From Euglena gracilis (lineage: Eukaryota; Euglenida; Euglenophyceae; Euglenales), in NCBI GenBank assembly GCA_039621445.1, contig CP154956.1:34693437-34757436 (forward strand): a stretch of 64,000 bases of DNA. The letters run 5' to 3'. The notes below the pieces were generated by a model. It was not told the origin of the DNA. It ran no database searches and worked only from the letters and a program-made list of their open reading frames with translations. Shown here piece after piece: positions 20,864-31,995 of this stretch. Positions within the stretch are counted from its first letter, which is position 1. Each line of letters begins with the position of its first letter. The translations under genes were made by a program, and so were the position numbers.

Positions 20864-21387
20864 CATCTGCCATTAGCTCAATGACCACCAGGGTCGGTCA
20901 AATGGAAGCAAAACTGGCTGGTCTGACAACAAAAACTGCAGAACGGGAGACACATGACAACGGCATTTGGCAGCATTTACATTCTCTGACCACGGAACTG
21001 CAAACACAGCAGAAACGGTGGACAGAACAGCTGGTGACCCTGGACAGAAAAATCAGTACTGTGACAAAAACGACTGAAAACCTGACTGAAAAACTGGAAA
21101 GGCAAACACCCAGCAAATTACAACCCCCAGCCCTAGCCTGGCTGAAATACCCAAACTTTTTGAAAATCTTTGCATTTCCTCTCGCCCAGCCTGCACAGGG
21201 GCCTTCGGGCCAGAGTCGGGGGCCATCCCCCTGGCCAGTGGGCCTCCCTCGAGGACCCAGGCTGGACAGCCAGGGGCAGCCACAACGGCCCAACGAACAG
21301 AACAGCCCCCCCAGGGGGCAGACAGGGCCACGGGCCAACGGGGATCGGGGACCCCGCAACCCCAGAACCAGCCCCCGGCAGCCCTGA
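20860..21387 (+). CDS. Gag middle fragment, coiled coil then proline/glycine-rich (element 2)
   Basis: A 175-codon frame that begins with an ATG overlapping the preceding stop (ATGA). The first ~85 residues continue the coiled coil (MEAKLAGLTTKTAERETHD and similar); from about residue 105 it becomes Pro/Gly/Arg-rich. It is probably the same gag protein after a one-base frameshift rather than a separate gene. It ends at 21387, and the capsid frame starts at 21429 in a third phase. Confidence 0.5.
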   Translation: MTSAISSMTTRVGQMEAKLAGLTTKTAERETHDNGIWQHLHSLTTELQTQQKRWTEQLVTLDRKISTVTKTTENLTEKLERQTPSKLQPPALAWLKYPNFLKIFAFPLAQPAQGPSGQSRGPSPWPVGLPRGPRLDSQGQPQRPNEQNSPPRGQTGPRANGDRGPRNPRTSPRQP

Positions 21388-21428
21388 ACGGGACAGGGAC
21401 CCTAGAACCCGAAACCTGGCAGACGGGG

Positions 21429-23426
21429 ATGGGGACCCCACAACCCCTGGCCCAGCCACGGCCAGCCCTGAGGGGCCAGCCCGCAGGAAACCGAGGGTAC
21501 GGGACCCCAGAACCCCAGGCCTGTCAAACGGGGACGGTGACCCCACAACCCCTGACAGGTATGTTAAGCCAGAGCAGCCAGCAGTGGGGGGACGAAACAC
21601 CACACCCAAAAATGGAAGGAGGAGCTGCAGCACTGGGGACCGTTAACTCGGCTTCCCTGATGGGGCAGCTCATCCAACAAGAACTAAAAACTGCCTTGAC
21701 ACCTTTAATTGCCCAACTGACTCGACAAACAGAACGACCGACTGCAGTCCCGACCAGCCCAGCACTGACGACAAACCCGACTAGCCCAGCACCACAGCCA
21801 ACCCAGCCGACTCAACAGATTTCACAGCCAGTGACCATACAACAAAACCCACAGTCCCGGACTCGGGGCTTGTTCATGTGGGCAGACGAAACAGAGACCC
21901 AGAACTCAGCCACGACAACCTGGGTGGGACCCCAGATGGGGTCTACCCAAACTGCCATCCACCACATAGGCGAGGAAACAGTGGTGGCACCCGTGGCAAC
22001 GGCCCCGGAAGCATCCTTCGGGCTACTGCTGGGTCCAGTGGGCGCGGCAATGACAAAAGACCTGGTAAGACCAACACTGCAGGGGAATTTCGCAGATTTT
22101 GCCGTGAAATTTCCAATGTACCTGCAACGTGTGTCAGCCGGTCAGGGGTCCCTGACCGATGACCGGAAACTGTCACTGCTGGAGGGCAGCCTGGACAGTG
22201 CAAGCAAACTGGAACTACAACGCAGACAGGAACGCGGTGAGAAAATAAAATACCAGGAATTTTGGAACTGGATGTGCCAGAAATACGGTGGAGACACACA
22301 ATCAGCCATCAAAGACGAACTGAAAAACCTGAGACCAAAAACGGAAGGAAAACTGACACTGGAAGCGTGGAGGGAGTTTGAGGCCCATTTCAAACTCCTC
22401 TACAGCAGGCTGGAAAATCCATCAGAGGAAGACGCTTACAACCTGGTGGCTGAAAAAATGCCTGAAACGCAACGCAGAAGCTGCATCAGGGAACAGGACC
22501 GCAGAAATCAGGACAGACCGACACTGAAACTGAAAGGGGTCACGAACATTACAAACGTCCCAGATGCAACAACGGAAGACGTTCGTGACCTGGTGGCAGC
22601 AACAGTGGGCACAGGTGAAAATTTTCAGGTGGCACGAGACGGACAAAACTTCAGGATCCAACTGCACAGCAGCAGAGCTGCTGAACTGCTCCTGATGAAA
22701 AACGGTTCAACGCTGCTGACTGGACACAAGCCACAATTCACACAGGTACAGGCCAAACTGACTCTGGACGAACTGTTCCAACGGGTGGAAACCGAACTCA
22801 GGTGCCAACAACAGTCAGACTCCCTGGGTAGGGGGTACAACGGCTGGCAGAACCAACCTCGTGAAAACAGATCACGGTCGATGGACCGCAGGGGTTACGT
22901 CAGGGAAGTCAAGGAGGAGGAGAAAACAAAATCCAGAAGTCGGACACCACCTTCCAGATCCCGACCCAACTCCCCTGGACCTCGAACCCCAACACCTGAA
23001 AAACCCAGACCCCCTTCTCCACGCCAGCAGGTGCCCATGGCAGTTTCAGAACAGCCTGGCCAGGGACGGTACACCAACTGGTCAGACTGGGGACAGAACG
23101 ACTGGGGCAAAGGCAAAGGAAAGGGGAAAGGTCAAAACTGGGGTTCAACCCAAAACTGGAACCAGAACCAGAACTGGAATCAGAATTACGGCAAAGGCTA
23201 CGATTCAGGAAAGGGATACAACTCTGGGAAAGGATACGATTCTGGGAAGGGGAGCGGGAAAGGAAAAGGCAAAGGGCAACCACAGCCACAAGGGACAACA
23301 AAAACTGAACCACAGCCTCAGCAAACCAATTCACAGGAGCCAGCCAACCAGCCACAGGGACAGCCAAAGGCAGAAGCATCTTCCAGCAATCGCTGGCAGC
23401 CAGTTCAAAACGCAGAACGGAAGTGA
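21429..23426 (+). CDS. Gag capsid and GK-rich tail (element 2)
   Basis: A 665-codon frame from an ATG at 21429. Residues about 1-190 are Pro/Gln/Thr-rich. Residues about 195-400 form a capsid-like region (NFADFAVKFPMYLQRV, KYQEFWNWMCQKYGG, EAWREFEAHFKLLYSRL). An Arg/Ser/Pro-rich part (about 480-540) and a tail with GKGKGKG, repeated NQNWNQN and YDSGKG follow. The tail replaces a CCHC zinc knuckle, of which there is no trace; it is probably the RNA-binding part. The frame ends with a single TGA (23424-23426, context AAG TGA AGG), after which the same phase stays open for 80 codons into the Dam-like module. Confidence 0.8.
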   Translation: MGTPQPLAQPRPALRGQPAGNRGYGTPEPQACQTGTVTPQPLTGMLSQSSQQWGDETPHPKMEGGAAALGTVNSASLMGQLIQQELKTALTPLIAQLTRQTERPTAVPTSPALTTNPTSPAPQPTQPTQQISQPVTIQQNPQSRTRGLFMWADETETQNSATTTWVGPQMGSTQTAIHHIGEETVVAPVATAPEASFGLLLGPVGAAMTKDLVRPTLQGNFADFAVKFPMYLQRVSAGQGSLTDDRKLSLLEGSLDSASKLELQRRQERGEKIKYQEFWNWMCQKYGGDTQSAIKDELKNLRPKTEGKLTLEAWREFEAHFKLLYSRLENPSEEDAYNLVAEKMPETQRRSCIREQDRRNQDRPTLKLKGVTNITNVPDATTEDVRDLVAATVGTGENFQVARDGQNFRIQLHSSRAAELLLMKNGSTLLTGHKPQFTQVQAKLTLDELFQRVETELRCQQQSDSLGRGYNGWQNQPRENRSRSMDRRGYVREVKEEEKTKSRSRTPPSRSRPNSPGPRTPTPEKPRPPSPRQQVPMAVSEQPGQGRYTNWSDWGQNDWGKGKGKGKGQNWGSTQNWNQNQNWNQNYGKGYDSGKGYNSGKGYDSGKGSGKGKGKGQPQPQGTTKTEPQPQQTNSQEPANQPQGQPKAEASSSNRWQPVQNAERK

Positions 23427-25159
23427 AGGGGCTGCGGCCTGAGGGTAGGGGACGAGAGGGGCGACTCTCTGCAGACACAACCGAAACAACAAAACAAAAC
23501 AAGGGAACCAGGTCCAGAGCCGCAGCGGTCATACACACTGGGTAAGGGAGGTAAGAAAAAACCCCAAAAGAAAAACATCCTGACAAAAAAACGACTCCAC
23601 AGCCCAGAACCGAAAAGGGAACAGGTCAGCTGCAGGTTCGGCAGAGCAGCTTCACGGTGGGTGTCTGAAAACTACCACGTGAAGGAAGAAAAAATGACAG
23701 AAATTCTCTCACACTTCGGGGTCCAGCCCCAGCTGGATGCCTTTGCAACGGAAAAAAACAAAAGATTCCCGCAGTGGTGGGGATCTGGCAGCCCTGAGGG
23801 CACAGACGCATTTGAAAAAACTGGCACGGAAAACTGCTGTGGATGAACCCCCCATTCATCAAAATTTCACGGGCGGTGAGAAAAATTCAAACAGACGAGG
23901 CCCACGCACTTCTCATGGTACCAAGATGGGTTCATAGACGATGGTACAGGGAAATCCAAAAACTGGCAGTGATGTCAATGTTCATCCCAGCGGGAACAAA
24001 ACTGTTCGGACAGGGTGACAAGAACTGCAGGAATACACCGTGGCCTGTGGAAGTGTTTTTGGTATGCGGACACAAAACACGGTGCAAGTACCTACCAGGT
24101 TTCCACAAACATTTCACCCCCCTACACCCGACATCCAAGGTGAGGTTCGGCACAGCCCACAATTACCCGCCAGTGGAGGACGAGGTGGAGGGTGGTGAAC
24201 AAAAAACTGGTTCGGGAACAGAAAAACCACAGAAACACATCAGAAAACTGCAGGAGGCGGCCACAGCGACACCAGAACGGGCCACAGCAGAGAAACTGAA
24301 GCCAAAAATGCTGGACCTGTTCTGTGGAACAAAATCGGTCAGCAAGGTGTATGAAAAAATGGGTTTCCAGGTGGTGACGGTGGATTCAGACCCCAGGTGG
24401 AAAGCGGATTACCAGGTGGACGTACTGGACTGGGACTTCAGAAAACATTTCAAACCTGGCGAATTCCACACGGTGGTTTGTGGAGTTCCCTGCACAGAAT
24501 TCAGCATTGCCCTGACGACAAGACCCAGAAACCTGGAAAAGGGAGACAGCCTTGCAAAGAAAGCCCTGGAAATTGTGGAATTTCTGCAGCCGCAGAAATG
24601 GTGGTTGGAAAACCCAAGGTACGGATACCTGGGAAAACGAGATTACATGAAACCGTACCCGTACATTGACGTGGATTACTGTCAATACACAGACTGGGGT
24701 TACAAAAAACCAACACGAATCTGGGGCAGCCCTGACATCCTGCAGGTACCAGCAAAACGGTGTGACGGGAAAACGTGCAAGAACCTGGACCCAAACGGTG
24801 GAGGTCACCTGGTGAAACTCAGCAACAAACACAACGTACCAGCCTTCAAAAAATTCAGGATCCCAGAACAACTGATTCAGGACCTGGCGGGGTTCCACGA
24901 ACGGCTACGGCAAACCAGCCAAGCCCAGGCCGCGCAGCAACAACCGCTGCAGCAGCCCAGCCCTGCCCAGACGGCACGACAAAACATGCTCTCACAGCCC
25001 AGCCCAGAACTGACAGGTCAACAGCCAAACCCAGATTCAACTGACAAAACAGAACCTGACCAAAACATTCGGCTTCCAAAACGACTGTGTGAACCGGTGT
25101 CCAAACTCCTGCTGGGGCAGGTCATCAGCAGAAAGAATGCAAAACAACTCCTCATTTGA
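23427..25159 (+). CDS. Dam-like plus cytosine-5-methyltransferase-like modules (element 2)
   Basis: Directly after the gag stop the phase is open (basic, Lys-rich linker) into the Dam-like module: QLDAFATEKN near 23730, then after a one-base frameshift at about 23830 LLWMNPPFIKI and ALLMVPRW near 23910. From 24308 comes a C5-methyltransferase-like module: MLDLFCGTKS (motif I, AdoMet binding), VDSDP (motif II region), GVPCTEFS (motif IV, catalytic Cys), WWLENPR (motif VI) and KKPTRIWGS (motif VIII-like), spanning about 145 residues, much shorter than M.HhaI-type enzymes and without a recognisable target-recognition domain. A Gln/Pro-rich spacer and a single TGA (25157-25159) separate it from protease in the same phase. 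Confidence 0.72.
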
Positions 25160-25513
25160 GTCCGTGGTGTGGTGCCGGACGGCAAAAAAATGTTCCTACA
25201 GGCCCTGATTGACACGGGAGCACAGGCAAACCTGGTGAAAAAGAACCTGATTCCCCAACAAAACTTCAGACGTTCACAAAAACCCTTGGCCCTGATCACA
25301 GCGGACGGAACAAGGATGGAAGGAGGACTACACGAAGTCACACTGGAACTGCAGTTTTCATCACGGGTGCACAACACGGACAGAACAAGGGAATGGTCCA
25401 CCATTGGAACATTCCATGATGCCGACATCCAAGTGGATGCCATCCTCGGATATCCGTGGATGGAACAACACCACTGGGGGTTTTTCCACACCTACAATCA
25501 CTGGCCCTCATAG
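25160..25513 (+). CDS. Retropepsin-like aspartic protease (element 2)
   Basis: Same phase as the methyltransferase frame, after one TGA. LIDTGAQANLV (near 25206) is the active-site DTG loop and AILGYPWM (near 25440) is the C-terminal ILG-type element. Length is about 110 residues, normal for a retropepsin. The frame ends at 25511 and pol continues in other phases, so this copy cannot make an intact polyprotein. Confidence 0.85.
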   Translation, partial: VRGVVPDGKKMFLQALIDTGAQANLVKKNLIPQQNFRRSQKPLALITADGTRMEGGLHEVTLELQFSSRVHNTDRTREWSTIGTFHDADIQVDAILGYPWMEQHHWGFFHTYNHWPS

Positions 25514-25745
25514 GTAAACCACTGCGGCTGCTGTCCAGTTGGCACCAGCTGAAGGAACAAAAACACAGGGAACGGAAAATACACCAACTTCAGAAAAACA
25601 TTTCAGAGGTTCGAGCAATGAATTTGCAGATTCCTGCTGAAGCGGGCCAGGACGGGGAAAAACTGTTCGAAGACGAAACAACGCTGGAAACACTGGCAAA
25701 ACAATTTCAAAATCGGCAAAGAAATCTGACAGGGTTCACGGTGTT

Positions 25746-26689
25746 GTGGTGGTGCCAGAAGGACAGGAAACACAAGGCGAAAAGGTGGCAGAACTGGTGA
25801 AGAAACTGCGGCAGGACTATGAAGGAGTGGTCTTGCGAGACAAAATCTTCCCAGACCCCCCAGAACGCGGACCACTGGGTTATGGGAAAATCGAACTGAA
25901 ACCTGGAACAGTGGCGAAAAAACAAAGACCCATCCACATGACAGGAGAACGCCGACAGGCACTCATCGACATGGTGGACGAATGGGTTAGGGACCTGAAA
26001 GTGGAAGACGGGAGGAGTGACTGGTCCAGCCCCACGTTCGTGGTGGCCAAAAAGGGTGGAAAATGGAGAGGGGTGGTGGATTTCAGGGCACTGAACGGGG
26101 CAACAATCACAGACGCCCATCCCCTCCCTAGGATAGAAGACATCCTAGTTCAACAAGGACAACGGGCCCTGTACAGTGTACTGGACCTCAAAGACGCCTT
26201 CCACCAGGTGCCACTGAGAACGGAGTCCAGACCCTACACCTGCTGCAGCACACCTAAGGGTACAAAACAGTGGAGAGCGGTGGTCATGGGAATGAAAAAC
26301 GGTGTACCGATTTTCAGAGGGTGATCGAGTACAGCCTGGAGGAGGTACAGGACATTGCAAATCCCTACGTGGACGACATAATCGTAGGAACCATATGGCA
26401 GGGGTCAGAAGAAAAAACCTTCGAACAACACGACAATGACATCAGAAGGGTGATGGAGGCACTGAAAAAGCAGCAACACGTGGCAGACATCAAGAAATGC
26501 AAATTTTTTGTGAAAGAGGTGGAATTCTGTGGACACGTGCTCGGTGGTGGACAACGAAAACCAGCACCTGGGAAACTGATGGCCTTGGAAAAATGGGAGG
26601 AACCCAAAACGGTCACAACCCTACGGGCATTCCTGGGATTCACAAACTATTATGCCTCCCAGGGTATGCGGAATTGGCTGCAGACCTAA
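25746..26689 (+). CDS. Reverse transcriptase (element 2, frameshifted)
   Basis: The first phase (25746-26324) has RRQALIDMVDEWV, SPTFVVAKKGGKWRGVVDFR, YSVLDLKDAFHQVPL and TPKGTKQWRAVVMGM. A frameshift near 26300 moves the rest to a second phase (26270-26689): IANPYVDDIIVG (catalytic YxDD, near 26360), CKFFVKEVEFCGHVLGG, and TLRAFLGFTNYYA (thumb and connection). All core RT motifs of Ty3/gypsy are present. The template primer would be initiator tRNA-Met from the primer site. Confidence 0.9.
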
Positions 26690-27275
26690 TTGAAAAACTG
26701 AAGGTGAAAAAGGGACAAGGAAAGAAAGGAAGCCTGACACCTGTGTTTTTCGGACGAACAGCCTTCCAGACCATCAAAGGAAAACTGCTCGGAAGCCTGA
26801 AACTGCAAACGGTGAACCCAGACAAACCATTCATACTCAGGGTGGATGCAAGTGGCAGAGCCGTAGGTGCGGCTCTGGAACAATTTGCGGAGGACACTGC
26901 AGAAAAACCAGACCCAACAACAGCCATGACCATAAAAACAGTACCCGTAGCTTTCTGTTCACGAAAACTGACACCTGGGCAGGTTCGCTCGTGATCTCCT
27001 AGGGAGAAAGAGACCTACGCAGTGATCCTGGCCCTGCAAAAATGGGCTTCCTGGATAGGAATGCAACCGGTACTGGTGTTGACGGACCACAATCCATTGA
27101 GGCATGGGCAACGGAGGCGCTGGACACCCCCAGTGGACCAGCTGGACGTAGGGCTAGGTGGCACGAACTGCTTTCGCGGTTCGACATAACCGTTGCATAC
27201 GGACCTGGCAAAGACAACACGGGCGCCGGTGCCTTGAGTGGGCCCAGCCCGCCTCACAGGCATTCGCCGACGTGA
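26690..27275 (+). CDS. RNase H (element 2, frameshifted)
   Basis: FILRVDASGRAVGAALEQF near 26830 supplies the first active-site Asp, and VPVAFCSRKLTPGQ follows. After a frameshift near 26995 the sequence continues with KETYAVILALQKW (Glu) and LVLTDHNPL (Asp) at 27006-27100, then ends with a damaged A-D-x-LS region near 27225. It corresponds closely to the intact RNase H of element 3. In the family it degrades the RNA strand of the hybrid. Confidence 0.85.
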
Positions 27276-27861
27276 GTATCCACGGGAGTGAGGAGGACGA
27301 CCGACTCATGAAAGAAATCATCAAACAGGAGGAAAAGGAACAGAAAACTTGTATGGTGATCAACGTGGCAGACCTGACACAGACACAAAAACAACTTCAA
27401 GAACCCGTCACTGTGGCCGTCACAACAAGGAGGGGAGCCAAAACAGGTGAAGATTCGCCCACAGTGCCTGGTTCAACAGAGAATGATGACACCCCTCAAA
27501 AAATTTCAAAAACACCTCAAAAACGACAAAGAAATGGGTTGTGAAGGAAACGACTGTGGTGGAACCAAGCAAAAAACTGCCAGGAGCAACCCCAAGGGAG
27601 ACCACGGATGAGGCAGGAAACCTTAACCCGACCAGACCAACACAAAAACAAAACCCCAGAAAATTCAAACACGGCCGAGGGACCATCCACTGAGGAAGAC
27701 CCACCAAGGCGAAGACCCCTGGAAGAGGACCCTGTGGAACCCCTAACAACAACAGACTCAACAAAATAACAGGACGCGCAAGGTGCGTCATCCTCAACGG
27801 GGACACCCGTTGGACCTCCATCAAGCACGCCCCGGAGCTTCAACAGGGGGAACCGAAAGGG
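27276..27861 (+). other. Spacer between RNase H and integrase (element 2)
   Basis: Encodes charged, Thr/Pro-rich sequence in shifting phases (for example SIHGSEEDDRLMKEIIKQEE at 27280-27340). It matches in position and character the spacer of element 3 (46990-47420). No domain is seen. Confidence 0.5.
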
Positions 27862-29343
27862 GTGATGGACAGGGAATGGAAGAACGAGTACGAAAGTTGC
27901 CCAAGGTGGGGACCTGTGCTCAAGAACCTGAAGGAAACGGGGTTCAAAAACTGGCCTGACGGGTACCGATTCGACAACGGCAGGCTCTACAAAAACGGTC
28001 TCCTGTGTGTACCAAGTGGGTTGATTGGAAACGTAATTCGGGAACATCACGAAACAGCCGGGCACCCAGGGTCAGCCCGACTGTGGGACCAGATGGGAAG
28101 GTGGTTTGCGTTTGCGGACCACCAGGATGCAAAAAAACTGACAGGCAAAATGATGACGATGTGTGAAACCTGCCAAGCAACAGAACCCAGCCACTTACCA
28201 TACAAGTGCCCCATTGAACCGACACCGATTCCTGTACACCTCATGGACAGTGTTGCTATCGATTTGTTCTCTCTACCTGAAACAACCTTTGAAGGGAGAA
28301 AATACGACACGTTGGCATTGTGTGTGGACAGGCTGAGTGGGTGGATGGTTGCAACCCCCCACCTGGCCAAGGGACTCACAGCAGAAAAGGTCGGAAAAGA
28401 AATGCACAAACAGTGGGGAATTTTTGGGATACCCTCGGTGGTGAGCTCCGACCGGGGCTCCCACTTCACAGCCGGTTGGTGGAAAACACTGTGTGCTGCC
28501 CACGGGGTCCGTGTGGCGTACGGGCAGGCCTACCACCACCAAGCCAACGGACGGGCTGAGGTAGCGGGTCAACAAGTCCTCCGAAAACTGGCAAAACTGG
28601 CTGCTGAAAAAGGGGTACCCTGGGTTGAACTCCTACCGAACGCCTTGAGGGCCCTACACGACGTCCCAGGTGAAAGGAGATTTCGCCGTACGAAATTGTG
28701 TTTGGCAGGCACAGACCGTTGGCGGGATTACCATACCAACCACAAAAGGAAGCGGAAGGGGCCACAACGTTCTTGGAAAGGATGAAAGAACAAGACCAGT
28801 GGGTGAGCCTGGTCCTGAACGAAAAACAGCGTGAACGGGCTGAAACGGTGAACCAACAACCGCAGAGAACCACCTGCCTTGGAAATCGGTTCCAAAGTCT
28901 GGTATCAACCCGAAAAACAACCTGGCACCGACAAACTCGAACCGAAGTGGAAAGGACCTGCAGTGGTGTTGGAAAGAGTGGGACAACACTCCTACGTGGT
29001 GGAACTTCGACCTGGAAACCGACAACCTGCCCACCGTTCTCAACTCAAACCCCACGTGGAGGACCTCTACAACACAACCCCTGTCCCCCTCTACTTTTGG
29101 TCGGGCAAGGAACAGGAGTTGGAGGTCGGACCTGACGAATGGGAGGTTGACAAAGTGCTGAACTACCGCAGAAAAGACGGAAAACTTCAATTTTTGATTC
29201 AGTGGAAAAACTGGGACCCGTCTGACACTCAGTGGGAACCCCTGAACCACTTTTTCCTCCGAACGAACAAGGATGTGGTCCAATATTGCAAGAAACGGGA
29301 CCTGGCTGTGGATGTGAGAGAGTTGCTCGATTGGATGGAGTGA
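27862..29343 (+). CDS. Integrase and chromodomain (element 2)
   Basis: 27862-28785 gives the zinc domain (HHETAGHPG ... MCETCQATEP) and the core with the DDE triad: AIDLFSLP, SSDRGSHF and NGRAEVAGQQ. Phase changes at about 28690 (to FGRHRPLAGLPYQ ...) and back at about 28880. The C-terminal part has IGSKVWYQPE and KWKGPAVVLERV, the GPY/F-type module. The chromodomain is at about 29128-29262: EWEVDKVLNYRRK, LQFLIQWKNWD, TQWEPLNHFF. The stop TGA at 29341 is directly followed by the non-LTR insertion. Confidence 0.9.
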
Positions 29344-29518
29344 CACATGTCGCATACCCCTGCACTCTCTCACAGATGCCGCCACGTCGCCACCCCCAAC
29401 GACCCCGTCGCCAACCCCAACCCTACCACCCACACCAACCTCGACCAGTCCCCTTCACCATCCCCACCATACTACCCCCACCCCTACGTGCCCTTGAGGC
29501 CCAACTTCCTTCCCCCCT

Positions 29519-31995
29519 ATGCCTCCGAACTTCAACACCAACGCAAACGAGGCTACCCCCACCACCATACCGCCCCCCACGTTTGGAAGCCGCGTTAGCG
29601 GCTTGGTTCGATCGGAGCCCCTCCTCCTGATGTTGACCGAATTGGACTCCACCGACACGCTCCGACTGCTGGGGACCCCTGTCCCTGCCTCGTTCGACCC
29701 CGACACCTGCGTTGTGCTGCCCCTCACTGCGGTGGCCTGGGCCCTCAGCCACAAGGCCCGCAACCGGCTGCAGCACGCGCTCAACGGCAACCCATCCCTG
29801 ACGCAACGCCCCGGCCTCCTCGACCGGCAGCAGCTGCAGAAGCTGCAGGAGGCGGGCAAGCTACGTGCGGCCGGCTGGACGCTTCCCGCCGCCGTCAACA
29901 ACAAGCTGCCGGTGTGGGTGTACGACACTCGCATCCCGAAGGAGTGGCTGCTGCAGCTGGCAGCCGACCTCCGACGCCTGGACGAGTCCGACCAGGCTTG
30001 GGTGGTGGGAGGCGATTTCGCCTCGGGTGCCGACCTGACCGATGCGGACGTCGCGGCGTGCCCCGACTCGAAGCGATGGTCCGATGAGCCCCGCCATCTC
30101 GTGATCCCGCCGCGACCTCACCTGCGGGAGCTGGTCTTGGCCCTGCGGCGGCGCGCCGAGGTGGAACACCCAGCGTCGCTGATCTCCTTGGCGGTCCTCG
30201 TTGATCGCCACCGGTGCCCTGCCGACTTGGACGTGGCCGCCTTGCGTCCCCAGCTTGGAGAGGCTGCCGCCCTGCTCGATGACCCCCGCTTGCAGGTGGA
30301 GGTGGTGGCCCTGGCTGAGCGTGCGCCGGTGCTGCGCATCACCGCCACGGCGAAGTGCTTGCCGCCTGAGGAGTGGGAGCCGGGGTTCCTGCCCCGCAGT
30401 CAAGTGCTGCTCTTCCTCAACCTGCGGCGCCCCACGGCTGGAGTGGAGGTGGCCAACCGCTGGGTGCGGGGTGCTCTGCCCGACCCGGAGCCGAGCGGCT
30501 TGGAGCTGCTGCGGGTGGAGTTCCAGCTGCCTCCGACAGTGCGGCAACGGAATGCGGAGCGTGAGCTGCGGCGCGCGCTGGGCAAGGCGGCTGGCGCGGT
30601 AGGCGTGGTGTTCGGGGCGGCGCATCGCGTGCAGGGTCTGCAGACCCTACACAGTGGCGAGGTCCTCGCCATCCTCGTCGTGCCGCGGGCGGAAGCGTTG
30701 CAGTGGATGCGCGGCAGCGGCAGTGGCGGCCTGTTCATTCGGCCATTCTGGACGAAGGAGACGGCACCAGCCTTGCAGCGGGAGCAGTTCAACCTGCTGT
30801 ACCTGCGAGGTCGGAGGGCGGATGCCGCAGCGCTGTGGGACGCCATTCACGACGTGCCAGGCGTCGTCGGTCTTCTCCCTGCGGAGAAGGACCTCGCAGT
30901 GCGGATCAGCGTGCGGGGTGGCGCAGACCCTGCGGTCATCCAGGGGAAGGTCCGCGCGGTGCTGAACGACCCCAAGGTGGCCCTGCGGCAGCCCACGCCT
31001 GGGGCGTCGTGGTGGAGGCTGGGCCCCCTGACGGACGCCGACGTCTTCCGAGTGCGGGAGCTCATCGCGATGGTGGGCTTGGACCCTCTCCGGGGTGAAG
31101 TGCGTCTCGGTGCCGCGGGGCCATTCCGCCGGGTCGCCTTCTTCCAAGCGGCTGGGCAGCCAACACGGACCTCCCTGGACGACGGTGGCTGGGGGCAGCG
31201 GTCTTGCAGTGCGCAGTTGTCTCCGGCCGGTCCTCCACAACGACGCCGACCGACAGCAGGCACTCCACCAACTGCCCGGCCGTCTCCCTCGCAGCTCTCT
31301 GCAGCGCCTGGCCTGCCATCTCGTCGACCTGGGGCGGTGCGCGGAAGATTTCCGCTCCGCGGCAGGCCCCCGCCACCGACCTTCGACAGTCACCACCGTC
31401 GCACCGCCGCGGGCGCCACGACCGCCAGATCCTGGCCAATCTCCGCGTCTCTGCTGCCAGCACCAGGTTCGCGTGCTGCTCGCCGTGCGGCCAAGCAGAC
31501 ATCGGTCACCGAGATTGTCCCCTTCGTGGGTCCGGCTTCCCCCCCTCGTCATCCCCCTTGGATGCTGTGCTGGCGGAGATGCGGGCTCTGCGCCAGGCTA
31601 TGGAGCGGCAGCAGTGGCAGTTGGAAGAGCTGCGCCGGGAGAACGCCGACCTGCGGGCCCAGCTCGCGGCGTCGCGACGGGGGCATGCGGTGGGGCACGC
31701 CGAGCACTTCCAGCATCAGCCGTACGCCCTCCCGTCTCCCGCTGGTGTCCCTGCCCCTCATCGGCTGGATGCTGCGGCGCTGCTGAGCCAGGATGAGCGG
31801 GTGGCGGCCGAGCTGGCGGCAGCCCCGTCAACTCCTCGAGGACAGGCGGTGCCCTGTGGAGGTGCCTTGCCGATGGAGGGCCCGGAGGAGGACAGCCGCG
31901 GTCGCACTCGGGATGCAAGCGAGCTCACCCCGGAGAAGCCGGCGCTGAAGAAGCCAGTGCGCGCTGCCTCGGAGGGGGCGCGGCGCGATGCCTGA
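29519..31995 (+). CDS. LINE ORF1 protein (frameshifted near 31200)
   Basis: From ATG 29519 the frame is open to 31786 on paper, but sense appears to move to another phase near 31200, which ends with TGA at 31993-31995. The first part is Leu/Arg/Ala-rich with no zinc knuckle. A block around 30390-30700 (VLLFLNLRRPTAGVEVAN, LRVEFQLPPTVRQRN, GEVLAILVVPRAEAL) may be an RNA-binding fold; this is a guess from its beta-strand-like pattern. Near 31560-31670 a coiled coil is clear (LDAVLAEMRALRQAMERQQW). The stop overlaps the start of the endonuclease ORF (ATGCCTGA, 31988-31995). ORF1 products of LINEs bind their RNA. Confidence 0.6.
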
